From NCBI GenBank assembly GCA_943788245.1, contig CALSPN010000046.1:64635-128634 (forward strand): DNA of 64,000 nucleotides, in the 5' to 3' direction. The translations under genes were made by a program, and so were the position numbers. The notes below the pieces were generated by a model. That model saw nothing but the letters and a program-made list of their open reading frames with translations, searched no databases and was not told where the DNA came from. This DNA comes from an uncultured Verrucomicrobiae bacterium (GTDB lineage: Bacteria > Verrucomicrobiota > Verrucomicrobiia > Limisphaerales > AAA164-E04). This document shows, piece by piece, positions 51,601-59,495 of this stretch; within the stretch, counting starts at the first letter, position 1, and each line of letters begins with the position of its first letter.

Positions 51601-51705
51601 AATCAAAGTGATGCCCCAGCATGTCCGAATTGTGGTCATGTAACAGTGCGCAATGGCGCTTGTTACAAGTGTCTCAATTGTGGCGAAAGCTTGGGTTGCT
51701 CGTAA
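48616..51705 (+). CDS. nrdJ: Vitamin B12-dependent ribonucleoside-diphosphate reductase
   Basis: The 1029-residue class II ribonucleotide reductase makes deoxynucleotides using adenosylcobalamin and works without a separate radical subunit. An N-terminal basic extension (about residues 1-50, KTKRSSKKKNALKVKR) precedes the barrel. The active-site cysteines are visible in QCSACFIQ, NPCSEYVF and NTACNLASLNL. The C-terminus has a TSCPD-type domain (VTHKFDIAGHEGYLTVGLFEDDSPGELFITMAKEGS) and a terminal Cys4 zinc ribbon with redox cysteines (CPNCGHVTV ... CLNCGESLGCS). Length is typical. Works under aerobic and anaerobic conditions. Flanked by terminators, so single-gene transcription is likely. Confidence 0.96.
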   Translation: MINAQDETLNQPDTASSSDRMRATKAPKTKRSSKKKNALKVKRIFSSSQESPYDQVEWDKRVAEITDGKGKVIFRQEDVEVPKTWSMLATNVVVSKYFYGEQDTDEREYSVRQLIHRVCRTIADWGTKDGYFNKTDGEIFYNELSWLCLNQYGAFNSPVWFNVGLYHEYGVGRDSAKGNWYFDPSTQHSERAPTQYEYPQCSACFIQSVDDNMEDIMRLAYSEAMLFKYGSGTGSDLSPIRSSREKLSGGGRPSGPMSFLKVYDQVANVVKSGGKTRRAAKMNTLKDWHGDIEDFIEAKQLEEKKAWALIEQGYDGSYNGDAYGSVMYQNENLSVRVSDEFLDAALNDKEWWTRSVTTGKPLEKKSANHLLNRIAEGTHICGDPGLQYDGAIQNWHTCKGSEPIHSTNPCSEYVFLNNTACNLASLNLMKFKREDGRFDVDRFKAAVRLFITAQEIVVDNSSYPTPDIAENSHIFRTLGLGYANLGSLIMSYGLSYDSDAGRSLAGAITSIMTGHAYEQSAEISRIMGPFPGYKDARCAGLSKPLKKDNVESMLEVIRLHKKEAETIQPSQEFDYLKQEARHCWEHAERHGVEHGYRNAQVTVLAPTGTIAFLMDCDTTGIEPDIALVKYKLLAGGGMLKIVNRTVPQALKRLNYTQKEIDRIISHIEKHDTIENVTENGKVIESGLHPEHLSVFDCAFKPHQGVRSIHYMAHLKMMGAAQPFISGAISKTVNLPHECSVQDIKDAYVQAWKMGLKCVAIYRDGSKRSQPLNTNQSSTESENESVEDKITSLEKEIERLGKQATQPLRRRLPETRKAVTHKFDIAGHEGYLTVGLFEDDSPGELFITMAKEGSTIGGLMDSVATLTSMALQYGVPLEALVRKFSHQRFEPSGFTKNPNIRNCSSIPDYVFRWMSQTFAPGKSQTAETANPQPELKMPGLEQAEKQSINRPIAELPLSEEASRTALSLEINAGGENGTSSVRADRGATSIEGQSFVNQSDAPACPNCGHVTVRNGACYKCLNCGESLGCS

Positions 51706-51741
51706 AACTTTCCTTGCACGGGAGGCAAAATACCGCCGAAA

Positions 51742-51775
51742 GGGTCCAGCATCTCCGGATGCTGGACCCATTTTC
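51742..51775 (+). terminator. Rho-independent terminator after nrdJ
   Basis: A perfect 12-bp stem (GGGTCCAGCATC / GATGCTGGACCC) with a TCCG loop is followed by ATTTTCAT. It lies between convergent nrdJ and the MFS/acyltransferase fusion, which ends at 51782. Confidence 0.92.
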
Positions 51776-51781
51776 ATAATT

Positions 51782-54700
51782 TCAAGTCCCGTTCGCCATT
51801 TCTACAGCTGTGGTGCGGATCCCCTTGAGGTCCAATTTTCCTGTTCCAAGAACGGGTAGTTTGGGGATTTTGTAAAATGATTGTTGATGAGGTTTCCAAA
51901 GATTTGGAATATCGGACTGTTTGAGGCTTTCGAGCAATGGTTCCTTATCTCCAAGTGCCTCAGCATACAAGACAATCAGTTTCTCTCCTTTGCGTTCACA
52001 AGGGATTGATGTCACCGCGATAACCGGTTCGCTATATTCGGCACAGCCCTCCAGGAGTACCTGCTCTATAGCCTCGTGAGGCACCATTTCTCCACCAATT
52101 TTGCTGAATCTGGATAGACGGCCTGTAATGGTGATGAAACCATCCTCATCCAGTTTTGCGATATCCCCCGTTTCATACCATCCGTTCTGCAGTACCTTGT
52201 CCGTTTTCTCCTGTGGTCCGAGATAGCCCTGCATTACGTTGGGCCCCTTGATCAATAGCATGCCCTCTTGATCGTATGGCAGCGTTTTACGAGATTCTGG
52301 GTCAACGATTTTTGCGCTAACACCGGGGATGGGATGGCCGACCGTACCGGTTTTATGCGTTGGAGCAAACTCCCCTTTTTGGGGTGGTTGCGGCAGGTTG
52401 AGTGAAACGATAGGCGAAAGTTCCGTTGTGCCGTAACCCTCTAAAGGACGCACACCGAATTTTTTTTCAAACATATCCGCGAGTTTGATTTTTAATTTTT
52501 CGGCTCCAGTAATGATGAGTTTTAGGCTTTTGAAGTCTTCCTGTTTTGCTTTCCTGATGTAGCCCATCAAAAAGGTAGGTGTAGCAAACAAGACGGTGCT
52601 TTTCTCCTCACGCACCATTTCAGCTATCTTGGCTCCCTCCAGGGGGTTGGTGTGGTAATGCACCCTGATGCCTGCAAGAGCGGGTAACCATATAGTACCG
52701 GTCAGGCCAAAGGAGTGGAAAAAGGGCAGTGCAGCAGCCACCCCATCATGACTGCTCAGGGGAATGACTTCCATTGCTGCCTCCACATTCGACATTAAAT
52801 TGTGATGGGCGAGCTTAATCCCTTTCGGTTCTGCGGTAGAACCTGATGAAAAAAGAATGGATGCCGTCCGTGTTCGATCAAAGCACTTTGTTGGGAGAAT
52901 CCAAGGCATCGGATACAAGCGTGCCTTGAGAGCAGTTTTGATTTTATCCAGTGCGGAGAAGTCCTTGCCCAAGTCTTCGATAAAGATCACGCGATCGGTG
53001 AGTTCCTGAATCTCAATTTTCTCAAGGAACGCCCTGGAGGTAATCGTGACCCTGATGCCGCTTTGCCTAATCGCTGAATCAAAAGCCTGAGATGATGCCG
53101 TAAAATTTAAATTGACTGCAATGCGGGCATCCAGAGCCAATGCGAAATTAACAAGAGCGCCTCCAACGCAGGAAGGTAAAAGTACGCCCACAGCCTCATC
53201 TTCGGCATTTAGCTCCTCTTTGAGTCGATCACGCAGAAGTAAACTTGAAATGAGAGATTTGCCGTGTGTAAGCCTCTTGTCTGTTGTGTCAGATACAAAC
53301 GGCTGTCTCCAGAACCGTCGTGCGGACCGGATCATTGCAGTTGCCAGCGATCCTTTTTGAGATTCAGCTTTTTCATGATAGGCACTTCCCAGTTCCTGCA
53401 CCGCCAGTCTGACTTCATGTGTCTGGGAATTTGAAGGCATTGGATTACCGATGTTTACATGCATGGGGTAGGGGACTCGCAAGCGATGATTTCGATAACG
53501 CCCTTTTCCTGCGTGACTGAAAAGACTTCCCCAAGCGCCGCCAAGGTATACGGGTATGATAGGGGCGTTCGTGCCTTTTGTAATTTTTTGATAGCCGGGT
53601 TTAAAAGCGCTCATCAATCCCGACCTTGTAAGTTTGCCTTCTGCAAAAATCCCCACCAGATACCCATCATCAAGCGCTTTACGGGCTGTTTGAATGGATT
53701 TCATGATTTGACGAGGAGGGTCATTTTCCGAAATTGGAATGGCTCCCATTAACTTGAGGAAAGACTTGAGCCATTTATTTTCATAATAATCACGATAAAT
53801 AAGGAAGCGGATTCTCCTTTGATAGAGACTCATCAAAAGCGGCGCATCCACATAGGTAATGTGATTACATACCAAAAGAGCGGGTCCCTTGGCAGGGAGA
53901 TGATTCAGACCCTCAATACGGACGCGGTAGACGAGTTTGAGTAGAACTGACCCTATAAAGCGGATAAGAAAGTCTGCGAGTGATTTAAGTGCGAGAGCAG
54001 TTAAGATTCCAGTGAGCCCCGCTGCGACGAGAAAACAGGCAGCTGGATCCAGATTCAAGGCATCAAGTGCCATCAGTAAAAAGGCGGCAATCAGCACTCC
54101 AAAGAAGCTTAAAAAGCTATCGAGTGCCAGTATTTCCGTGAGCTGTTCACGCGGACTGTGCAACTGAATAAATGCGACCAATGGAACGATAAAAAACCCC
54201 GCGCTCAGTCCCAGGACAAACAAAATAGATCCTATGCCTGCAATACTTCCGATTCCCACCTTGAGCCCAAGAAGAGTCAATCCCAGGAAAAGACCAAGTG
54301 CCCCCAAGGGGACCAAACCGAATTCAATGTTCTGCCCTGAAGCTTTGCCTGCAGTGAGTGCGCCAATGCCAATGCCCACCGCGACGAACAGGAATAAATA
54401 GGAGGCATCCTCGTTTTTCTCGAGGTTGGTGTATTCGATTCCGTATGGAATCAGGTTCATCTGCAAGAATCCGCCGATAAGCAAAAAGAAAGCCGCGCCC
54501 AAAAGAGCCAGCAGTAAAGGGCGATCCTTTCTGATAGACCAGAAAGTCTTTGCTACTCCAGACAGCGGGTTGACATGCCAGGATTGACTTGTGCCACTTG
54601 GTTCTGTTGATTTAATGCCACAAGCCAGCAACCATCCTATGAATGCAATTGCGATGCAGAAAAGAGATGCCCAATGAAATTGTTCTCCAGTCACCCTGCT

Positions 54701-55192
54701 GAAAACAGGCACCAGTCCAGTGCCGAGGACGATCGCCATAAAAACGAATGCTTGCTGCCACCCGTTTGCTTTGGACAGTGCATGAGCGGGGAGGATTTCT
54801 GGTATGATGCCAAGTTTTGCAGGCCCAAAGAAGGCAGATTGGGTGGCCATCAAAAACAGTACGCTATAAAGCCCCCACTCCGACTGGAAATAGAAAGCCA
54901 GACCTCCAGCCGACATGATACCAAGCTCGACGAGTTTAATGTGTTTTATAATTGCCTGTTTTCGAAGCTTGCCCGCAAGAAAACCGGCTGATGAGGCAAA
55001 AATCAAAAAGGGTAGAACAAATATAGCCCCTGCCAGATGGTTGATAGAAGTTATTGCCTCTTCGCCTTTCATGGCGATAAGGGCATAAATAAGGAAAAGT
55101 TTGAAAACGTTATCGTTAAAAGCACCTAAAAACTGAGTGATGTTCAACAAATGAAAATCACGACCTAAACGAATTTGTTGATTTGTTTTCAT
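51782..55192 (-). CDS. Three-part fusion: MFS transporter, PlsC acyltransferase and acyl-activating enzyme (LplT-Aas type)
   Basis: The protein has about 1136 residues from the ATG at 55192; the ORF track starts at a TTG 15 bases upstream. Residues about 1-410 are a 12-helix MFS/LplT-like lysophospholipid transporter (HLLNITQFLGAFNDNVFKLFLIY). Residues about 430-620 are a PlsC-type acyltransferase with the HX4D motif in NHITYVDAPLL and FAEGKLTRSG. The remainder is an AMP-forming domain with SSGSTAEPKG, YGTTELSP and GWYETGDIAKLDEDGF. In E. coli the same three activities are in LplT and Aas, which flip lysophospholipids inward and reacylate them. The fusion would do phospholipid repair at the inner membrane. 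Activities are inferred from domains. Confidence 0.92.
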   Translation of the reverse strand: MKTNQQIRLGRDFHLLNITQFLGAFNDNVFKLFLIYALIAMKGEEAITSINHLAGAIFVLPFLIFASSAGFLAGKLRKQAIIKHIKLVELGIMSAGGLAFYFQSEWGLYSVLFLMATQSAFFGPAKLGIIPEILPAHALSKANGWQQAFVFMAIVLGTGLVPVFSRVTGEQFHWASLFCIAIAFIGWLLACGIKSTEPSGTSQSWHVNPLSGVAKTFWSIRKDRPLLLALLGAAFFLLIGGFLQMNLIPYGIEYTNLEKNEDASYLFLFVAVGIGIGALTAGKASGQNIEFGLVPLGALGLFLGLTLLGLKVGIGSIAGIGSILFVLGLSAGFFIVPLVAFIQLHSPREQLTEILALDSFLSFFGVLIAAFLLMALDALNLDPAACFLVAAGLTGILTALALKSLADFLIRFIGSVLLKLVYRVRIEGLNHLPAKGPALLVCNHITYVDAPLLMSLYQRRIRFLIYRDYYENKWLKSFLKLMGAIPISENDPPRQIMKSIQTARKALDDGYLVGIFAEGKLTRSGLMSAFKPGYQKITKGTNAPIIPVYLGGAWGSLFSHAGKGRYRNHRLRVPYPMHVNIGNPMPSNSQTHEVRLAVQELGSAYHEKAESQKGSLATAMIRSARRFWRQPFVSDTTDKRLTHGKSLISSLLLRDRLKEELNAEDEAVGVLLPSCVGGALVNFALALDARIAVNLNFTASSQAFDSAIRQSGIRVTITSRAFLEKIEIQELTDRVIFIEDLGKDFSALDKIKTALKARLYPMPWILPTKCFDRTRTASILFSSGSTAEPKGIKLAHHNLMSNVEAAMEVIPLSSHDGVAAALPFFHSFGLTGTIWLPALAGIRVHYHTNPLEGAKIAEMVREEKSTVLFATPTFLMGYIRKAKQEDFKSLKLIITGAEKLKIKLADMFEKKFGVRPLEGYGTTELSPIVSLNLPQPPQKGEFAPTHKTGTVGHPIPGVSAKIVDPESRKTLPYDQEGMLLIKGPNVMQGYLGPQEKTDKVLQNGWYETGDIAKLDEDGFITITGRLSRFSKIGGEMVPHEAIEQVLLEGCAEYSEPVIAVTSIPCERKGEKLIVLYAEALGDKEPLLESLKQSDIPNLWKPHQQSFYKIPKLPVLGTGKLDLKGIRTTAVEMANGT

Positions 55193-55568
55193 GGGGTTGC
55201 CAATCAATTTGGGCGGTTTTTAAGTTGCATGCGAGCAAAAGGTTTCTGCCCCTTGCTTTTTCTTTGTTCCTTTTGGATTCAATTCTTTGATTACGCCTTT
55301 GCTGATCCTGATGATATCTTGAATCATCACTCGGATTAACATTCTTTGTGCCAATCAAAATTGTATTGCGGCTTAGATTAGCCTGAATATGGAATTTTGC
55401 AGAAAAAATTCAAGATATTTGCTTTGTTACTTACACATATTTAACAAGATGCGTCGTACATACATGAGTTTTTGAAGGATACCTTGTGCGGCTTCGATGG
55501 ATTGTCATTGAAGGGGTTTAAGTGATGTTTTGTGGACATTATTTGACTGTTTGGTTAACAAATAATGT
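55193..55568. other. 376-base intergenic region upstream of sigma-54 activator
   Basis: This AT-rich spacer separates divergent genes. No ORF with recognisable features is present. No clear -24/-12 sigma-54 promoter (TGGCAC-N5-TTGC) was found. Confidence 0.45.
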
Positions 55569-57035
55569 ATGCCGCTTAAAAAAATACCGCATGCCTTCAA
55601 GGAAATCTGTGATCGTGTTGCCGCTGCAACATTTTGTAACCCCTTCGATCCTACAAGGAGGGAACTTTACTCTAAACTGATTGGTCGTCAGTATGATGAT
55701 TCGGATAAATCAGATTTTCATGCACTGTCTGAAGCTGTGGAAAAAGCGCGCATCAGTTTGGGGAATGCCGGCATTCTTGATTATCGGAAATTCAGGGCAA
55801 TCGACGCAGAAAAGATTCGCATGCTTATTCTGTTTGGCTGCTATCATCAGATATTTTACCTGATGGATGAGCACATCGAAAGTCAGCTGAAATCTCCTGG
55901 CAAGACAATCCCGTTCAGGCATGGGGGGGGATGCGTAAGCACTCTTTGCCGGAATGGGTTTTCTGAAGAGGAGTCCGTCTGGTATGTAGGGGTCTTCTAT
56001 CAAATCAGACGCGCTTATTATTTCATATCGCGAAACTTAATTGGTTCCAGTCCATGCATGCATGCTTTCAAGCGACGACTTTGGAACAATCTGTTTACCC
56101 ATGACATAGGCAACTACGAGACCTGTATGTGGGATCGAATGGAAGAATTTTCTGTCTTGCTGGTAGGTGAAACGGGTTCAGGGAAGGGAAGTGCCGCTTC
56201 TGCTTTGGGGTATTCCGGTTTTGTGCCTTATGATTTGGTTAAAAAGTGCTTTGCATTTGATTTTCAAGATGCTTTCGTGGCGGCCAATCTATCGCAGTAT
56301 AGCCAGTCCCTGCTGGAATCTGAGCTTTTTGGCCACCGAAAGGGTGCATTTACCGGAGCGCTGTCTGATTATGATGGTTTGTTTGCAAGGTGCAGGGCAT
56401 TTGGCTCGGTCTTTCTGGATGAAATTGGAGACGTGCCCCTCACTGCTCAGATAAAGCTCCTGAGACTGCTGCAAGAGCGTGAGTATTCACCTGTCGGGGG
56501 GCGTCAAATTCTGGGGTTTCGTGGGCGAGTTATCGCTGCAGCCAACCCGTCCATTGATCAGCATTTGAACGATGGTGAATTCCGGCATGATTTTTACTAT
56601 CGATTATGCTCTGACCGTATTGAGCTGCCTACCTTGAGACAGCGCATTTCAGAATTACCCTCCGAGCTGGAAGCAATGGTTCAATATCTGATTCGGAAAA
56701 TTACAGGCATCTCCGATCAGGGCCTCAAGGGCATGGTGATGGAGGTTCTTTCCACTCTGAAAGGGCATGATTGGCCCGGAAATGTAAGAGAGTTAGAACA
56801 ATCGATTCGTCAGATTCTGATGTCTCAGCATTACACACCATGGAAAAAGCCTGATGATTTCATCGACAAGGTTGATGAATTTGCCAGAAAAATAAAAAAT
56901 GGATCTTTGACTGCGTCCGAGTTAGCGAGCGGCTATGCCAGGCATTTATACGATTTGAATGGCAATTATGAGAGTGTATCCAAAATCATGAATGTGGATC
57001 GCAGGACCGTAAAAAAATATCTGAATCGTTCCTAA
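55569..57035 (+). CDS. Sigma-54-dependent transcriptional activator with unrecognised N-terminal domain
   Basis: A 488-residue bacterial enhancer-binding protein. The central AAA+ domain (about 195-415) has Walker A GETGSGKG (GKG in place of the usual GKE/GKS), the sigma-54 contact loop GAFTGA, Walker B VFLDEIGD, arginine-finger region FRHDFYYRL and GNVRELEQSI. The C-terminus carries a Fis-like helix-turn-helix (YARHLYDLNGNYESVSKIMNVDRRTVKKYLN). The first ~190 residues match neither a response-regulator receiver, GAF nor PAS domain that I can recognise; they are rich in cysteine (ICDRV, TFCNPF, FGCYHQ, GGGCVSTLC, SPCMHAF, YETCMW). All residues needed to activate sigma-54 polymerase are present. 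Signal and targets are unknown; nearest downstream gene is an esterase. Confidence 0.9.
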   Translation: MPLKKIPHAFKEICDRVAAATFCNPFDPTRRELYSKLIGRQYDDSDKSDFHALSEAVEKARISLGNAGILDYRKFRAIDAEKIRMLILFGCYHQIFYLMDEHIESQLKSPGKTIPFRHGGGCVSTLCRNGFSEEESVWYVGVFYQIRRAYYFISRNLIGSSPCMHAFKRRLWNNLFTHDIGNYETCMWDRMEEFSVLLVGETGSGKGSAASALGYSGFVPYDLVKKCFAFDFQDAFVAANLSQYSQSLLESELFGHRKGAFTGALSDYDGLFARCRAFGSVFLDEIGDVPLTAQIKLLRLLQEREYSPVGGRQILGFRGRVIAAANPSIDQHLNDGEFRHDFYYRLCSDRIELPTLRQRISELPSELEAMVQYLIRKITGISDQGLKGMVMEVLSTLKGHDWPGNVRELEQSIRQILMSQHYTPWKKPDDFIDKVDEFARKIKNGSLTASELASGYARHLYDLNGNYESVSKIMNVDRRTVKKYLNRS

Positions 57036-57338
57036 TTCGGTATTTCAGATTCAATGTTCTGCTCGCGTAACTTGCTCAAGATCTCCTTATTGTTTGACCG
57101 CATTTCAAGCATAGAAGCGTGGTTTTTAAATACTCTTAAAATGAGCCTTTCAGTGTCGCTCTCCAGATAAAAATCTCACGGATCTCCCTCTTTCTCACAC
57201 TTGCTTTCATCATAGCCATCAAGGGCTCTTATGTGCATTCATGTCGCGCCTGAATTTTGTGAAGAAAAAAGCGCTTGTTCATCCATTAGATCAACCAAAT
57301 CTTTGACAAGGCAAGGGGTTGTTTAGCATGCTTGAGAC
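57036..57338. other. 303-base intergenic region, sigma-54 activator to esterase
   Basis: No gene is supported. A TTGACA at about 57303 could be a -35 box, but no good -10 follows at the right spacing. No clear hairpin terminator is visible. Confidence 0.35.
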
Positions 57339-58217
57339 ATGATCAATCGGTTGTGTTTCTTCACTTGCCTGAGCATGATGGCTCTGCGGTTGGCTGGGAC
57401 CATGCCGGCTGCCACACCAAGCACCTTGCCTTCAGAAGCCTCTTATCGGGCTGGCATTCCCAAAGGAACAATCACGGATTACGTGTGGGATCAAAGTAAA
57501 GTGTTTCCTGGTACCTGGCGTCAATATTGGGTCTATGTGCCGGCTCAATATGATCCTGATCGTGAAGCGGCGGTGATGGTTTTTCAGGATGGGGCCAGGT
57601 TCATGGATCCCAAGGGGCATTTCCGCGTTCCAGCAGTGTTCGACAATCTCATTCATCAAGGTGAAATGCCGGTGACTATTGCGATATTTGTCAACCCGGG
57701 CAATAAAGGCATGCCGGCGCCCAAGCAGCGGCGCTTCAATAACCGCAGCTTGGAATATGACACACCTGATGACGCATATGTTCGGTTTTTAACGGAGGAA
57801 ATATTGCCGGAGATAAGCAAGCATTATCGACTCACCAAAGACCCCGACATGAGAGCCATTTGTGGGAACAGTTCAGGAGGTATTTGTGCGTTCACTGCTG
57901 CCTGGGAGCGTCCGGATGCGTTCCGAAAGGTGGTGAGTCACATAGGCAGTTTTGTCAATATTCGTGGTGGGCATAGTTATCCCGCCATGATTCGCAAAAC
58001 AGAGCGCAAACCATTGCGCGTTTTTCTACAGGAAGGCATGAATGACCTGGATAACACCCATGGAAACTGGCCATTAGCCAACAAGAAAATGGAAAAAGCG
58101 CTTCGATTCATGGATTACGATTATCGTATGGTCTGGGGAACAGGGGAGCACAGCTCAAAGCATGGCGGGCAAATTTTCCCGCAGACCATGAGATGGTTGT
58201 GGCGCGATTTTCGTTGA
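57339..58217 (+). CDS. Exported esterase of the enterochelin-esterase/esterase D type
   Basis: The 292-residue protein has an N-terminal signal (LCFFTCLSMMALRLAGTMPAA). The alpha/beta-hydrolase nucleophile elbow is GNSSGG near residue 178 (AICGNSSGGICAFTAAW). A distal His in TGEHSSKHGG is a candidate for the triad. The region QYWVYVPAQYDPDREAAVMVFQDGARF is typical of PF00756 esterases. It may de-esterify plant or algal polysaccharides in the periplasm, but substrate is not evident. It is a single gene, 69 bases before the sigma gene start. Confidence 0.85.
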   Translation: MINRLCFFTCLSMMALRLAGTMPAATPSTLPSEASYRAGIPKGTITDYVWDQSKVFPGTWRQYWVYVPAQYDPDREAAVMVFQDGARFMDPKGHFRVPAVFDNLIHQGEMPVTIAIFVNPGNKGMPAPKQRRFNNRSLEYDTPDDAYVRFLTEEILPEISKHYRLTKDPDMRAICGNSSGGICAFTAAWERPDAFRKVVSHIGSFVNIRGGHSYPAMIRKTERKPLRVFLQEGMNDLDNTHGNWPLANKKMEKALRFMDYDYRMVWGTGEHSSKHGGQIFPQTMRWLWRDFR

Positions 58218-58286
58218 TGACAGGTGACCTTTTGATCAATACGGCAAGCAACTTTTAAATCCCACCTTTGTTCTAACTACGAATCG

Positions 58287-58892
58287 ATGCCCGCGATGGA
58301 TGATCCTGATGTTGAGCTCATGTTGCAAGTGCAGCAGGGCGACCTCGTGGCTTTTGAGAGTCTGATCGATCGTTACAAACAGCCTATCTACAACATGATT
58401 TTTCGCATGTTGCGTGATGCCAATGAAGCCGAAGACATTGCCCAAAAAGTCTTCATTCAGGTTTACAAGGCATCGGACCGCTATAAGCCCACAGCGCAGT
58501 TTTCCACCTGGATTTTCACGATAGCCCGTAATCTGACTCTCAATGAGATACGGCGGAGATCCAGGAAGCCCAACATGGACTCCATTGATGCGGCTGCAGA
58601 GCCTGAAGGGGATGCTATTCCTCGAGAATACAAAGATGCTCGAAGGCGCGATGCAGGAGAAGAGACCATGCAACGCGAGTTACTGGAGCGCATCGACGCA
58701 GGGATTGCTGATCTGCCTGATAATCAGAGAGCTGCCATTCTTTTGTGCAAAGAGGGGGATATCAGTTACGACGAAATAGCAAAAATTCTTGGCTGCTCCG
58801 TTTCAGCGGTGAAATCCCTATTATTTCGGGCAAGAGAAACACTCAAGCGACGTATCAAGGAGTATATGCAATCTGGTAACTGGGTCGAATAG
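58287..58892 (+). CDS. ECF-type RNA polymerase sigma factor
   Basis: The 201-residue protein has sigma-70 region 2 (FESLIDRYKQPIYNMIFRMLRDANEAEDIAQKVFIQVYKA, then FSTWIFTIARNLTLNEIRRR). A linker with acidic and basic residues follows, then region 4 (LPDNQRAAILLCKEGDISYDEIAKILGCSVSAVKSLLFRARETLKRRIKEY). Regions 1 and 3 are absent, as in ECF sigmas. The next gene, 73 bases downstream, encodes a one-helix membrane protein with anti-sigma features. It would redirect RNA polymerase to stress or envelope promoters; the signal is unknown. Start ATG at 58287. Confidence 0.94.
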   Translation: MPAMDDPDVELMLQVQQGDLVAFESLIDRYKQPIYNMIFRMLRDANEAEDIAQKVFIQVYKASDRYKPTAQFSTWIFTIARNLTLNEIRRRSRKPNMDSIDAAAEPEGDAIPREYKDARRRDAGEETMQRELLERIDAGIADLPDNQRAAILLCKEGDISYDEIAKILGCSVSAVKSLLFRARETLKRRIKEYMQSGNWVE

Positions 58893-58916
58893 GAGTCGAT
58901 TTGGCTGATTTATACC

Positions 58917-58936
58917 CTCAAAACGCAACTTTTGAG
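58917..58936 (+). terminator. Weak hairpin between sigma and anti-sigma genes
   Basis: A 7-bp AT-rich stem (CTCAAAA / TTTTGAG) with a 6-base loop is followed by TATTTGATGTTTT. It sits in the 73-base spacer. It could attenuate anti-sigma expression but is weak enough to be chance. Confidence 0.3.
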
Positions 58937-58965
58937 TATTTGATGTTTTAAAACTAGATAACAGT

Positions 58966-59478
58966 ATGAAAAAGCGAAGTTACGAAGACTGGATTGACCT
59001 TCATTGGCAGCGGGAGTTAACTCAGGAGGAAGCTCAGCATTGGCAATCTTTTTTGTCAAACCAGCCAGAATTCGCAGCTCAATGGCATTTGGATCAGCAA
59101 CTACTTCTCGGAGTGCGTTCCTTAAACGATATTCCTCTTTCCAATAATTTCACCTCGCGTGTCATACGCTCTGTCGATCATGTTCAGCCCGTCAAGTTGA
59201 ATCCTCTTCTAGAAAAAGAAGTTATCACGGAATCCTGGTGGTCACGCTTCTGGGCGCTCCCCTCCATGCGTGCCGCGGGGGTTGGTCTCATGTTGTTGCT
59301 GGGAGTTGCGATTTGGCAATGGGATCCCAATGCGGTCAATCTGGTTGAAAGTGTCACCACCATTACAGAAGCGGAAACTGTTCCAAGCGTCGAAGAACTT
59401 CAGGATTTTGATGCAATTCACGGACTAGCCCAGTCCAATGCAGAAATTGATTGGGAACTGGTATTGGCAATGGATTAA
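58966..59478 (+). CDS. Putative membrane anti-sigma factor
   Basis: The 170-residue protein has an N-terminal soluble part (YEDWIDLHWQRELTQEEAQHWQSFLSNQPEFAAQWHLDQQLL) that resembles short anti-sigma domains. One transmembrane helix follows near residues 100-122 (AAGVGLMLLLGVAIWQW). The acidic outside end reads EAETVPSVEELQDFDAI. No zinc-binding HxxxCxxC motif is present. Location directly after the ECF sigma gene and ahead of a DUF3106 gene is the main support. It would hold the sigma factor at the membrane until a signal releases it. Confidence 0.75.
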   Translation: MKKRSYEDWIDLHWQRELTQEEAQHWQSFLSNQPEFAAQWHLDQQLLLGVRSLNDIPLSNNFTSRVIRSVDHVQPVKLNPLLEKEVITESWWSRFWALPSMRAAGVGLMLLLGVAIWQWDPNAVNLVESVTTITEAETVPSVEELQDFDAIHGLAQSNAEIDWELVLAMD

Positions 59479-59495
59479 ATGTCTCAGTAATCGTT

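Noticed and set aside
55193-57338. Sigma-54 promoter for the activator or the esterase
   Set aside because: No TGGCAC-N5-TTGC-like element was found in either spacer.
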